A stretch of DNA of 64,000 nucleotides from Flammula alnicola (GCA_015499995.1 JADNRV010000118.1:1-64000); one strand, 5' to 3'. Numbered from the stretch's first letter, positions 35,584-45,702 are shown. The notes: generated from the sequence alone by a model not told the origin. Numbers and translations are program-made.

Positions 35584-35997
35584 AGCGCTCAAACGGGCTG
35601 TTCGCGCTAAAGATTGTCTTTTCTTTGTTCCCCTCTTTAAATTATTGCTTTCCGCTTTCTTAAAAAATGTAGGTATCTACGTCTTTCCTTCACTAACCGT
35701 CTTATTTTGTTCTTTGTCAATTTGCTTTCGAATTCCTTACTACAGATAATATTCACCTTGCTCCAGTCATATACATACCGAAGCCCAGATATTGGTAATA
35801 CTTAGGGAGAATAGCTGGTATAAACATTGACGTGAATTGCAGTGCTTCTTCCGTGAACGATTTGCTATGTCGATGCTTCTGCATCATCAGAGTTGCGGTA
35901 TTTATCGACATCTTGTTTGGTCATGTGGGTCCTCAATCGCAGTTGATTGCGTTTGTCGGAGCGAATATGCATGTTAATGAAGCTTCACAGGCTCGCG
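35584..35997. other. Convergent 3' region
   Basis: Lies between the ends of two convergent genes. T-rich plus-strand sequence (35610-35720) fits 3' UTR. No gene seen. Confidence 0.6.
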
Positions 35998-37003
35998 TTA
36001 GTCACCAAAGGTCGAAATAAAAACGAGAATCACGCACTCCAGGCAGGACTGTCGCGTCAGTGGCACCTCGCTTTTCCCAGGAAGCAGCGCCGACTCCATC
36101 GCGAAGCCCACGCCCTCATTCACCCGCCGAATCGCATCGTCCTGTATGACCACCCCGTACGTGATCGTCTGCTCGGTGCCCTTCATGTAGAAGTCCACAA
36201 GCCCGACCGCGTTCTTCGTGAACCCGCGCTCGACGTTCCCCGTCTTCGTGTTCTTCCAGATCTCCATCCGCGCGCGATCTATCGTCTCACTCGCCCGCAG
36301 CGGCAAGAATGACTTAATCTGCAGCATGCCCTCGGTGCCCTGCGCCCGCTCGGCGGGCGGGAGCTGGCCCATGACGAGCCGCATGACGTACATCATGTCC
36401 GCGGGCTCGACGGCGATGTCGCACCGCACGATGAAGGGCTCGTCGAGGATCAGCTTCTCGTTGAGGTTGAAGGAGATGATGAATGCGAGCTGCATGAAGT
36501 GGTTGAGCAGCGGGTTGACCACGAAGCTGTTGAGGAGCTTAGGGATGCTCGAGGAGGCTTCCTTGCAGACTTGCTTGTGGATTGGCCTGCAAATCGGGAT
36601 AAGGAAGTACCTGCAGAAGATGTCGGGAGGGAGATACGCACCATTGTTTTTTCTGGCACTATAGACGCGTCTCTTGAGCATCAAAATGAGATCCGGAAGA
36701 GACAAAGACACGACATACGTCTTTCGAACAGTACCACGCGATCTTACACTACAGAGGATAAGCTGGGGTAAGTAAGCCTGAAAGATAGAATCAGAAGAGC
36801 TACGAGCTTACCTTTCCGCACCTCAACAACTCTTTTCCTTCCTCTGCATACTTTGTACATTGAGCGCATGCAACAGCGATATTCGAGCGCATCTCCTTGA
36901 TGAATTTTTTGGGCGTCGCGATTTCGCGGAAGTATGCCTTGTTATCTGGATGGACGGCCGTGAACATCGGTATCTTCCTGAGACTGTCATCTTCGGAGGC
37001 CAT
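35998..37003 (-). CDS. MYND zinc-finger protein
   Basis: Four exons in phase, 36812-37003, 36719-36748, 36642-36658 and 35998-36586, give 275 aa. The zinc finger is spread over all four exons: CAQCTKYAEEGKELLRCGK, CKIAWYCSKD, CQKKQW, PIHKQVC. It carries all expected ligands (CxxC, CxxC, CxxxC, HxxxC). Exons as small as 17 and 30 nt explain why the finger is invisible in simple frame calls. The rest (about 190 aa) is a conserved-looking alpha/beta region with no name I can give (LNSFVVNPLLNHFMQLAFII; IVRCDIAVEPADMMYVMRLV). MYND fingers bind Pro-rich peptides and act in nuclear or cytosolic regulation; the partner is unknown. A transposable element begins 91 bp upstream of the ATG, so the original promoter has been displaced. 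Confidence 0.85.
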
Positions 37004-37093
37004 GATTGGGCGTGACGCGTGAGGGTGGGTCAAGCTTTGAAAATGAGAGGTCGTGAAGAGAAGAGAAAACGTAATTAAAACCAAGACAGGGGC

Positions 37094-37256
37094 CAGGCTC
37101 CTAACCAGCCGTCGTTGGGTGTTCTATATCTACGCGGGATGTGATTCTATGTGATTTTCGAAAGTGATTTGTAATACATGAGCTTAAGTTTGGACGAACA
37201 CCCAACGACGGCTGGCACATAATGTCAGCCACAGCCGTGTGAACTGCTGACACACA
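37094..37256 (+). repeat. Left terminal inverted repeat, 163 bp
   Basis: Reverse-complement match to 45303-45455 with few differences, one being a 10-bp duplication (GTGATTCTAT region, 37141-37150) present only here. Inside the TIR is a smaller perfect 20-bp inverted repeat: CCAGCCGTCGTTGGGTGTTC at 37105-37124 and its complement at 37196-37215. Each TIR can therefore fold back on itself. Confidence 0.85.
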
Positions 37257-37605
37257 GGTCTCTTTCACAACAACCAACCTCGAGGACGATGGCTACGGAG
37301 GCAAAGCAGCCTCAGGAAAAATATAAAAACATTCCCCAGGCACTTACTAATATATATTGTATCCGCAGAATTTTTTTCCTCGCCTCAGAAAGAGGGATGG
37401 ACCTTGTGAGGGCCAGATTTCGTTGCTGCACCAGGCTTTCAGGTGGTATCTTTCCATTGGGTAGAGATTAAGAGCCTGAAAAAATTATACTTGAAGGAGA
37501 GTGATACCAAGTGCCCTCAAATTCACTTGTATAAATTTTATATGTGTTTCTACCTTGTGTACATGAAGGACGAGACTTTATTTCAGTGGAAATTGGTGTG
37601 TGTAC

Positions 37606-37809
37606 TGTAAGGCTGGCCGCCTCACCGGTGTTTGTTGCTGTTAGATAACCGCCCTATAAAGGGCGGTTCTCCCCTGTTTCTGTTCCTTCTTCTCTTTCTC
37701 TCTCTTATTTGTCGCTACGCTCCAAATAACACGCGTTGGTTCTTTTCCGTCTCGAGAGCTCGTAAGTCTTCGCTCTAGTGTTTTCCGTCCCTCTTCGGAC
37801 GGCTTTTCA
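37606..37809 (+). repeat. 5' LTR, 204 bp
   Basis: Starts TGTAAGGCTGGCC and ends CGGCTTTTCA. Identical to the 3' LTR except for one base at 37619. Confidence 0.95.
37647..37668 (+). promoter_or_regulatory. TATA box inside a 9-bp inverted repeat (LTR promoter)
   Basis: AACCGCCCT and its exact complement AGGGCGGTT surround the centre ATAA, so the TATAAA sits in the middle of a palindrome. The pyrimidine-rich stretch that follows suits a fungal transcription start. An identical copy lies at 43697-43718 in the 3' LTR. Confidence 0.6.
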
Positions 37810-37825
37810 CTTTTTTTTGAAAACT

Positions 37826-37836
37826 ACCAACGCGTG
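37826..37836 (+). other. Putative self-priming primer-binding site
   Basis: ACCAACGCGTG, 16 nt downstream of the 5' LTR, is exactly complementary over 11 nt to CACGCGTTGGT inside the LTR (37730-37740), and no further. Tf1-type elements prime reverse transcription with an 11-nt stretch from the 5' end of their own RNA. The match suggests the same, with transcription starting near 37730. No tRNA-type TGG site directly follows the LTR. Confidence 0.55.
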
Positions 37837-38605
37837 CCCACCGTCGCGTAACCTTCGTGATTGATTCCGTCGCCTAAAACTTTACCTTTTGCCTCCGCCC
37901 TCCCCCCGTTTGATCCACCCTCCCGCCCTGCACTGAGTTGTTTCTGTTTCCGAGATCCACTGCCGAGATCATCGCTCACGAGCGCTTGACGTAAACGCTT
38001 AAAGCCTAACGTTCATTTCTGCACTTCACTGAACTGTTACCGACCGACCGACTGTCCATTGTCTATTTGACTACCTTACCGACCGCACTACCTTTACTGC
38101 ACTGTTGCTACCTTTACCGCACTGTTTTACTGCTGTACAGCAAATACCGATCGCTAAAAGCCGCATATAGCCAGCTTTTACCGCATATACGCAACTTTCC
38201 ACGCGCATACATCCTTCACGCCGCTTATCGCTGAACAACACCGCATATATCCACTGAAAACATAAAAACACCCACACCACACTCTCATCCGCAACGTCTT
38301 CATCACCGGGACTTGTATCTAGCCCCGCCGCCCACCCACACTTTGCTTCTCGTGAGAATACAGCCGTCCGCTTCACTAGAAACGCTGTCAGATCGCAACA
38401 GCTCCAATTACTGCCGCCTCTCATTCTCACTGGCCGTTCCCGTCGTCCAACGAGAACTAGACCTGCCGCACGCTCCCGCTCTCGCTCCATATCTGTAATC
38501 GAAGAACCATCCTCCCCCGTGAACCCTTTTCTCTCTCCGAAACATTCCCCACTGCCATCTCCTGCATCCTCACAATCTTCTGCCGAGCCTTATACTGTCA
38601 ACATT

Positions 38606-41600
38606 ATGTCACTGTCCTATAACTCTGTTCCTGAGGTCGCGACTGTCACGGTCAACCACAAGACTCCGCCTGAGATTTCCGATGGCGCGCTGTCCCCTGC
38701 TGTACTACAGGAGTGGGAAGATCAATGCCTTGCGTACTTCGCGAAGCGGAAAGTTGTCAAAGAAGACGAAGTCCGTGAAATCGTGACCTCAAACTGTTTC
38801 AAAAAGGATAGAATTAAACATTGGATCAAAACCAACCGAGCTAAGCTTCTCGAGCCCGCTTACACTTTCGACACGCTGCTTGCTTCCCTCCGCAAACTAT
38901 TCCTCGTCGCTGACTGGGACCAGGATATTCTCCGTACCGTTGTCAATGCCAAAATGCACCCCGACGAGAGCTTCGAAATGTATTCGACACGTGTTCTCCG
39001 AGGGAATAACTTGCTCACCGGAACACCGTCTGCCCTCAATGAGGAGGCACTTAGAGCCATGATCTTGCTCAACGTCTCCGACGCACTTGCTGAGGCTATC
39101 CGCGATCTTTTGACGACAGAACTCGACCACTTGAAGGGCCTGAAAGAGTTCGAGGACTGGCTCAAATACATCGAGAAACTGGACAACGGTCAGCGCAACA
39201 CAAGGCGCCGTGCTGCGGAGCATACCGAAATGTTAATCAACAAACGCCAACGCACGTCTACCTATCCGGCGCCTGTCGCCACGTCCGTGCCCGCAAGCGG
39301 CTCCAACGCTGTTCCCGCTGCGTGGAACACCAACCAATACTCCAACGCTACCGTTTCTAACCCAGGTTGGAACGGACGCGGAAGAGGCGGTCGTGGACGA
39401 GGAGGCTATGGCTACGGAAACCGTGGCGGACATTCCGCACCTGCCCAGACCTTCGGCGGAATGAAACGCGCACCTCCGCTCATGCCAGAGGAGAGAGAAG
39501 TCCTCGACCGTTACGCCGGCTGTTGGAAATGTAGACGTTTTTTCGTCCACCACAACTCTGTGGACTGCATGAATGGTTTCCCTGACGGAAATGGCTATCA
39601 GATCCGCACCGAGGAAATGGCACTCGCACAAATGCCGTCTCCCCCCGTCGCTTTCGTGAATGTCCCTCCTGCGCAACCGGCCGCAAATACTGCAAATGCT
39701 ACGGCGTCTGCGTCCACTTCCCGCATCGAGGACGTAACCACGCCACCTCACTTCAGTGTCAACGCTGTGCTGCCGTCCACGACCTCGTTTGTTCTTGGGA
39801 ACGGATCGCCATCGACAGGTGACGACAGTGATGATGAGGTGAGTCCCGTCTCTGTACCGCATTTCCTGTGGTCAGCAAACTGTTTTGCACCGGGTTCCGA
39901 ATTTCCTGTTCGCGTCGACACAATGCTTGATGATGGTTCTCATATGGTTCTCATTAGGCCGGAGACCGTGATTGACCTCGGGCTGACCGTCAGAAAATTA
40001 AAGAAACCGATTGCAGCTACTCTCGCCATATCAAAAGAACGCATTGAATTCACCGACTACGTCACCCTGTCCTTATCATCCCTTAACAACGCATGGTCCG
40101 CGAAACCCACACTAGCCGTGATAGCCCCCGGGTTATGTACTTCCATTCTCTTAGGGTTACCCTTCACAACGCACAACGAGATTGTAATTGATTACGCAGA
40201 ACGTACTGCTATTGATAAAAAATGTGGTTTTGACCTAATGAATGAGGATTCGTACAAGCGCCCTAACGTGAGGCTTTCCCCGCAAGCTAAGCGAAAGTAC
40301 TACCGAGAGTGCCGCAAAGTCTTCTTCGCAGAACTGAAGTGGAAATGCGCACAAATAAAACGCCGCTTAACTGATGACAACCTTTTCGAAAAGGTGGCGC
40401 CCATTAGCGCCGTCGCAGCACTGACAAAAACCATTGAACAGCTGGCAGCCAAAGAGCACCTCGGACGTTTGGAAGCTGAGATCAAGGAAGAATTCAAGGA
40501 AATCTTCGAACCTATTCCACACGCTGATCTCTTACCAACCACCGAGACAGCGCGTATCCAACTGAAAGACGCGCATAAAAGAATTGCCACGCGCACCTAC
40601 TCATGCCCGAGGCAGTTCAGGGATAGCTTCCAATTACTGATCAAGCAACGTTTGGATTCTGGTTTCATTCGACCTTCTAATAGCGAATACATGTCCCCCT
40701 CATTCATAATACCGAAAGCAGACCCAAAAGCCTTGCCACGGTGGGTTTGCGATTACCGACAACTAAACGAGAACACCGTGCCGGACAATTTCCCACTGCC
40801 TAAAATCGATGACATTCTGCAAGAATGCGCTAAAGGGAAAATCTGGGCTACAATTGACATGACTGACAGCTTTTTCCAGACAAGGATGCACCCTGACGAC
40901 GTGAAATATACCGCAGTTACTACACCCTATGGTGCTTATGAGTGGCTGGTAATGCCAATGGGATTCAGGAACGCACCGTCTATTCATCAGCGTCGAGTAA
41001 CCAACGCACTTAGAAACTTCATTGGAAAAATTTGTCATATCTATCTCGACGACATTATCGTATGGTCAAAGGACGTCGATGAACACATCCGTAATGTCAG
41101 AGCCATCTTATCTGCGCTGAGAGACGCGAAGCTTTATGTCAATAAGAAAAAGACCCACTTATTTCAATATGAGGTCAACTTCCTAGGTCACAAAATCTCC
41201 CAAGCGGGAATCGAGGCCGATGGTACCAAAGTTAACCGCATACTCGACTGGCCAAGGCCTAAATCTGCATCTGACGTACGCCGCTTCCTCGGATTGGTGC
41301 GATACCTCAATGCGTTCCTACCAAAGCTCGCCGCACAATCTGAAATACTCAATAAACTGACCACAAAACCTTGCGAAAAAGAATTTCCCCCCTGGACGCA
41401 AGTGCACCAAGATGCGTTCCAAGCCATTAAAGATATTGTTGTATCCCGAGAATGCCTCACAGTCATTGATCACGACGACAAGGAAAACAAGATATTCTTG
41501 ACCACCGACGCCAGCGACACCGTGTCTGGAGCTGTGCTTTCCTTCGGACCTTCTTGGGAAAAGGCGCGCCCTGTCGCGTTTGATTCAATGACGTTCAAAG

Positions 41601-43489
41601 CAGCAGAGCTTAACTATCCTGTCCATGAGAAGGAACTTCTCGCAATTATGCGTGCCTTGCGGCGATGGAAAGTCGACCTGTTTGGATCCGAGTTCTATGT
41701 CTACACTGACCACAAGACACTGCTGAATTTCAATACACAAAAGGACTTGTCCCGCAGACAGGCGCGTTGGATGGAAGAGCTCTCTATGTATAACTGCAAG
41801 TTCGTTTACGTGCAGGGAAAAGATAACACCGTCGCAGACTCCTTATCTCGCTATCCACATGACTCGACCGAGGCGGAAAAAGTCGCCAAGCACCCTTACA
41901 GATACTGTCCGGACGACGAAACAGCACCCATCGCATTGGTCCACACAACGCCCATGATGGATTGTGTAGCTGCCTTGGCGGCTGCGGACAACAACAAAAA
42001 AACAAAAAGTCGGATTACCATCGACAGCGCAATGATAGAGAAATTGAAAACCGGCTACACTACGGATAAATGGTGCCATAAACTGATCTCAGCGTCGAAA
42101 GGAATGCCTAACGTCACTGTAAGAAACGGACTATGGTTTATTGGCGAGCGCCTAATTGTCCCTGGTGGCTGCGGAGTGCGCGAATACATTTTCAATGTAG
42201 CACACGACATTTTGGGTCATTTCGGCTTCGCGAAAACCTACGAATCACTGCGAGACTCATACTTCTGGCCCAACATGCGCAAAGATCTTGAAGAGGGATA
42301 CATTCCTTCTTGCATTGACTGTCAACGCAATAAAAACTCCACTACAAGGCCTGCTGGCCCATTACACCCACTGCCAGTCCCCGATGAACGTTGCGAGAGC
42401 ATAGCGATGGATTTCATCGGCCCCTTACCAGTTGACGAAGGGTGCGATTGCATCCTGACAATCAGTTGTAGACTGAACTCCGAGTACCGTGTCATTGCCA
42501 CGACGACAACGTTGACCGCGGAGGAACTGGCGGTCGTTTTTTTCGAGCACTGGTATTGTGAAAATGGGCTTCCTGGGGACATTGTATGTGACAGGGATAA
42601 ACTGTTCATGTCCAAATTTTGGCGGCATCTACTACTGCTCACGGGAATCAAAGCCAAATTGTCAACTTCTTATCACCCCCAGACAGACGGCGCGAGTGAA
42701 CGCACGAACAAAACTGTGAACCAAACACTGCGTTTCCACGTCGAACGTAACCAGAAAGGATGGAAACGAGCGCTTCCCATGGTACGCTTCCAAATCATGA
42801 GTACCTTGAACCGGTCTACTGGCTACACACCTTTCCAATTGCGCTTCGGGCGCTCCCCAAGGGTGCTGCCCCCTCTCGTCCCCGCACCTGACCGACCTTC
42901 AAAAGAGTATATCTCTGCTAGACAGGTCATCGAGAAACTAGCGATCGACGTTGCAGATGCTAAAGACAACCTCATGGTTGCAAAAATTTCGCAGGCTTAC
43001 CATGCCAACTTAACGCGCAGTGCCGATGTGCCTTACAAGATCGGAGACAAGGTGATGTTAAGCACCTTAAACCGCAGAAAGAACAGCCGTGGTGACGGCG
43101 AACGTCGAGTTGCGAAATTCATGCCCCGTTTCGATGGGCCATACCAAATTACTGATACTAATTTTTCTGCTTCTACTGTGACACTCGAAATACCCAGCGC
43201 GCGAAACATCTTCCCCACCTTCCATACATCATTAATAAAGCCCTTTGTGCAGAACGATGCTACAAAGTTCCCCGAGCGGACTGTCGAGGCGCCAGGCCCG
43301 ATCATAGTCGACGGCGAACTGGAATACTTCGTTGATAAACTAATTGACCACCGAAAAATTGGCAAAGGCTACCAGTACCTGGTCCGCTGGGTCGGCGAAG
43401 GACCCGAGGGTGACCGATGGATTGCTGGCAGAGACTTGGATGATAACGAGGCGCTTGACACCTACTGGGCCGTTCATTCGCGTAGTTAG
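38606..43489 (+). CDS. Gag-Pol polyprotein of the chromovirus
   Basis: The 1,627-residue frame starts at the first ATG (38606); the frame is open upstream to about 38263 but has no ATG. In order: Gag (LRKLFLVADWDQDILRTVVN), an RGG-rich stretch (GRGRGGRGRGGYGYGNRGG), a zinc knuckle CWKCRRFFVHHNSVDC (CX2CX6HX4C), and a protease with the active-site variant DDGSHMVLIRPE instead of DSG/DTG. RT follows with YLDD (FIGKICHIYLDDIIVWSKDV), then RNase H (TTDASD...EKELLAI...YTDHKTL). Integrase has an HHCC finger (HDILGHFG...CIDCQRN) and the D-D-E core (AMDFIGP, VCDRDKLF, GASERTNK). The C-terminal chromodomain reads EYFVDKLIDHRKIGKGYQYL then VRWVGEG. No stop or frameshift interrupts it. Confidence 0.95.
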   Translation: MSLSYNSVPEVATVTVNHKTPPEISDGALSPAVLQEWEDQCLAYFAKRKVVKEDEVREIVTSNCFKKDRIKHWIKTNRAKLLEPAYTFDTLLASLRKLFLVADWDQDILRTVVNAKMHPDESFEMYSTRVLRGNNLLTGTPSALNEEALRAMILLNVSDALAEAIRDLLTTELDHLKGLKEFEDWLKYIEKLDNGQRNTRRRAAEHTEMLINKRQRTSTYPAPVATSVPASGSNAVPAAWNTNQYSNATVSNPGWNGRGRGGRGRGGYGYGNRGGHSAPAQTFGGMKRAPPLMPEEREVLDRYAGCWKCRRFFVHHNSVDCMNGFPDGNGYQIRTEEMALAQMPSPPVAFVNVPPAQPAANTANATASASTSRIEDVTTPPHFSVNAVLPSTTSFVLGNGSPSTGDDSDDEVSPVSVPHFLWSANCFAPGSEFPVRVDTMLDDGSHMVLIRPETVIDLGLTVRKLKKPIAATLAISKERIEFTDYVTLSLSSLNNAWSAKPTLAVIAPGLCTSILLGLPFTTHNEIVIDYAERTAIDKKCGFDLMNEDSYKRPNVRLSPQAKRKYYRECRKVFFAELKWKCAQIKRRLTDDNLFEKVAPISAVAALTKTIEQLAAKEHLGRLEAEIKEEFKEIFEPIPHADLLPTTETARIQLKDAHKRIATRTYSCPRQFRDSFQLLIKQRLDSGFIRPSNSEYMSPSFIIPKADPKALPRWVCDYRQLNENTVPDNFPLPKIDDILQECAKGKIWATIDMTDSFFQTRMHPDDVKYTAVTTPYGAYEWLVMPMGFRNAPSIHQRRVTNALRNFIGKICHIYLDDIIVWSKDVDEHIRNVRAILSALRDAKLYVNKKKTHLFQYEVNFLGHKISQAGIEADGTKVNRILDWPRPKSASDVRRFLGLVRYLNAFLPKLAAQSEILNKLTTKPCEKEFPPWTQVHQDAFQAIKDIVVSRECLTVIDHDDKENKIFLTTDASDTVSGAVLSFGPSWEKARPVAFDSMTFKAAELNYPVHEKELLAIMRALRRWKVDLFGSEFYVYTDHKTLLNFNTQKDLSRRQARWMEELSMYNCKFVYVQGKDNTVADSLSRYPHDSTEAEKVAKHPYRYCPDDETAPIALVHTTPMMDCVAALAAADNNKKTKSRITIDSAMIEKLKTGYTTDKWCHKLISASKGMPNVTVRNGLWFIGERLIVPGGCGVREYIFNVAHDILGHFGFAKTYESLRDSYFWPNMRKDLEEGYIPSCIDCQRNKNSTTRPAGPLHPLPVPDERCESIAMDFIGPLPVDEGCDCILTISCRLNSEYRVIATTTTLTAEELAVVFFEHWYCENGLPGDIVCDRDKLFMSKFWRHLLLLTGIKAKLSTSYHPQTDGASERTNKTVNQTLRFHVERNQKGWKRALPMVRFQIMSTLNRSTGYTPFQLRFGRSPRVLPPLVPAPDRPSKEYISARQVIEKLAIDVADAKDNLMVAKISQAYHANLTRSADVPYKIGDKVMLSTLNRRKNSRGDGERRVAKFMPRFDGPYQITDTNFSASTVTLEIPSARNIFPTFHTSLIKPFVQNDATKFPERTVEAPGPIIVDGELEYFVDKLIDHRKIGKGYQYLVRWVGEGPEGDRWIAGRDLDDNEALDTYWAVHSRS

Positions 43490-43641
43490 TCTTCTTTCGT
43501 CTTGCCTGCGGTAGCTTTTCCCCACGGGGTTTTTGATGCACCCGTGCACGGATTTACTTACTAACTTTCACTCACCTCCCGAATCACCTCACTTTCTCTT
43601 TATTTTGCTTCTTATTTACTACACTACGCACTTAATTTTTC

Positions 43642-43655
43642 AGGGCGGGGGAGGG
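43642..43655 (+). other. Polypurine tract
   Basis: AGGGCGGGGGAGGG directly abuts the 3' LTR. This purine run (one C) is where plus-strand DNA synthesis would start. Confidence 0.8.
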
Positions 43656-43859
43656 TGTAAGGCTGGCCACCTCACCGGTGTTTGTTGCTGTTAGATAACC
43701 GCCCTATAAAGGGCGGTTCTCCCCTGTTTCTGTTCCTTCTTCTCTTTCTCTCTCTTATTTGTCGCTACGCTCCAAATAACACGCGTTGGTTCTTTTCCGT
43801 CTCGAGAGCTCGTAAGTCTTCGCTCTAGTGTTTTCCGTCCCTCTTCGGACGGCTTTTCA
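43656..43859 (+). repeat. 3' LTR, 204 bp
   Basis: Begins TGTAAGGCTGGCCAC and ends CGGCTTTTCA. One mismatch to the 5' LTR. Followed immediately by the target duplication TGTAC. Confidence 0.95.
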
Positions 43860-45302
43860 TGTACCCGTGCTCCGCACGGGTACTTGCTGAACGGATTGCT
43901 AGATTAGGGATGTTATTTGGCATGAGCCTTTCATTTTCTAGATCAAGCTGAGCTTGAATTTCGAGTGATTCTTTCATGGTGTCTTAATAATGTACGATGT
44001 TGCTAATATCTTTTGCGAGAGGTTTCGACTATGTTCCTTCATAACTATAGTCTCGGATTTGTATGTTGGCAGTTATATTCCTCTCAGTTATTATTGTGTT
44101 TGAAATTGTTACTTTTAGATGTCATTGGCAAATATTGTTGGTTCTTTCATCTGTTGCAACGGTTCTGCGTTGCGCCGTGTACCCCTCCCCTCATCTGAGG
44201 GATGTGGAGCCGGTGTTGTTGACTACGATGGATATCAGGGGCTCTGTAGAGCTGCAAGGGGAGACTCATGAATTGAGAGACCCGCAAGGTATGTTGAAAT
44301 CAGGATCCAATTCAGAATTGTATTAAGCTCGCGCACAGATAAATATATGGTCACGGCGTTATGTTTGATGGTATCGTTCAGCTACACTTTCATGTATTCT
44401 ATGCAAGCGCCTCCTTTGTATGTCTCATCTTGATGTAACACGAACTGCATGGCGCAATGCTGTAGGCTATTCTTGCTTTGCACGGAGATCGACTTTGATT
44501 GCAGGTTAGAATTTCTTCGAGCTTGTACAATAATTTCTGCATACTGAACAATAAGCACAGGCTCGAATCAGTCAAAATTGGACTTTGTTGGATCTTTTTC
44601 GATTTTCGTTATCGCCTCGATACTGGCCACTACGATCCAAGCACAGGATTTCCAAGATGTTGATGGCGAACAAATTAGTGGGACGCAGAACACTCGCCAT
44701 CGCCTTTCCGAATATTTCTAGGCATATGCCTATGATAACGCTTCTCTTTTGGTTTTGGGACCTGTTCTGCATATAGGAAATCGACGTTCCAGTGAGCCTC
44801 AGTTTCATCGGTCTTGCAGCCATTGTCAGCGTGCGCTATTACTTTTGGAGATCGACCAAGGATCAACACCACTTCCATCTTTCGCTTATTCAATTCTTGA
44901 TGTTGCCACCTGTATTTGAATCTATCATCTAACCTTCTGTACACTGTACCTACGTGCTATGCGCTATACGCGTGTTTCGCACGCTCTCTTACCAGCTTCC
45001 ACGGGGTTAATATTATTAATAACCATATATCTAATCTTATCAGGTCCCAAATTACATTCAAAATGTCACATCCCGTGCTTGCACAAATAAGTGGGGCTCC
45101 CCCCAACAAACCAAGATAACACTCTGGCACAACGCTCTCACTTTCGATAACAAGAAACGTGCAAGGACAAAGTGTCAAAGTGTCACTTTCTGCCACCCGT
45201 ACAGAGAAACCAAGATCGGCAACGCAATCGCGACCGCTTGAGCCTCACGAACGGCGTGGAAAACTGTGGGGCACCTAGCCTCTTTCGTTATAGTGATTGG
45301 TG
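43860..45302. other. Interior of the MULE-like element, right part
   Basis: About 1.4 kb (with 37257-37600 the non-TIR body). It opens with a hairpin, GTACCCGTGC tcc GCACGGGTAC, at 43861-43883. A protein-like stretch (LRDVEPVLLTTMDIRGSVEL) ends at a CAAGGTATGT donor-like site near 44291, so a captured host-gene piece is possible. No transposase motif seen. Confidence 0.5.
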
Positions 45303-45455
45303 TGTGTGTCAGCAGTTCACACGGCTGTGGCTGACATTATGTGCCAGCCATCGTTGGGTGTTCGTCCAAACTTAAGCTCATGTATTACAAATCACTTCCG
45401 AAAATCACATCCCTCGTAGATATAGAACACCCAACGACGGCTGGTTAGGAGCCTG
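45303..45455 (-). repeat. Right terminal inverted repeat, 153 bp
   Basis: Inverted copy of 37094-37256. Its internal 20-bp inverted repeat lies at 45344-45363 and 45425-45444, with one mismatch (CCAGCCATCG). The outer end ...AGGAGCCTG abuts the target duplication GACAGGGGC. Confidence 0.85.
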
Positions 45456-45702
45456 GACAGGGGCGTTAAAAACTGTGCCCTGACCTCACGTGACCTAAGT
45501 TATCGTGCCGCGCCGCGCCAAGCGAACTTGCTTTATGCTGATTTTCCTTTGATTTTCCTGGCCCGCTATGTATTTAGATATCTCAAAAAAAGTATTGATT
45601 AGGACTAGCTTGTGAGTATAGATTGTACTCGAGTACATATACTGTAGCTATTACAGTAGTTGACTCTGAAAATATACTAGTACAGCGTTATCAACCTATG
45701 TA

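Larger units (their letters stand above)
37606..43859 (+). mobile_element. Ty3/Gypsy chromovirus LTR retrotransposon, intact
   Basis: Two 204-bp LTRs (TG...CA) flank one long open frame, with a perfect 5-bp target duplication TGTAC at 37601-37605 and 43860-43864. Domain order is Gag, zinc knuckle, protease, RT, RNase H, integrase, chromodomain, which defines a chromovirus. The LTRs differ at one position (G at 37619, A at 43669), so the insertion is young. All catalytic motifs are present, so it may still be active. Confidence 0.95.
37094..45455. mobile_element. Mutator-like (MULE-like) non-autonomous element, split by a chromovirus
   Basis: The ends are long inverted repeats (left 37094-37256, right 45303-45455) that begin CAGGCTCCTAACCAGCCG. 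They are flanked by the direct repeat GACAGGGGC at 37085-37093 and 45456-45464, a perfect 9-bp target duplication. Long TIRs plus a 9-bp duplication are the profile of the Mutator/MULE superfamily; the superfamily call is inferred. Without the nested retrotransposon the element is about 2.1 kb. No transposase is recognised inside, so it looks non-autonomous. Confidence 0.8.

Noticed and set aside
38071..38490. Minus-strand frame overlapping the chromovirus leader
   Set aside because: Antisense to the element's leader and Gag start; no motif and no promoter.
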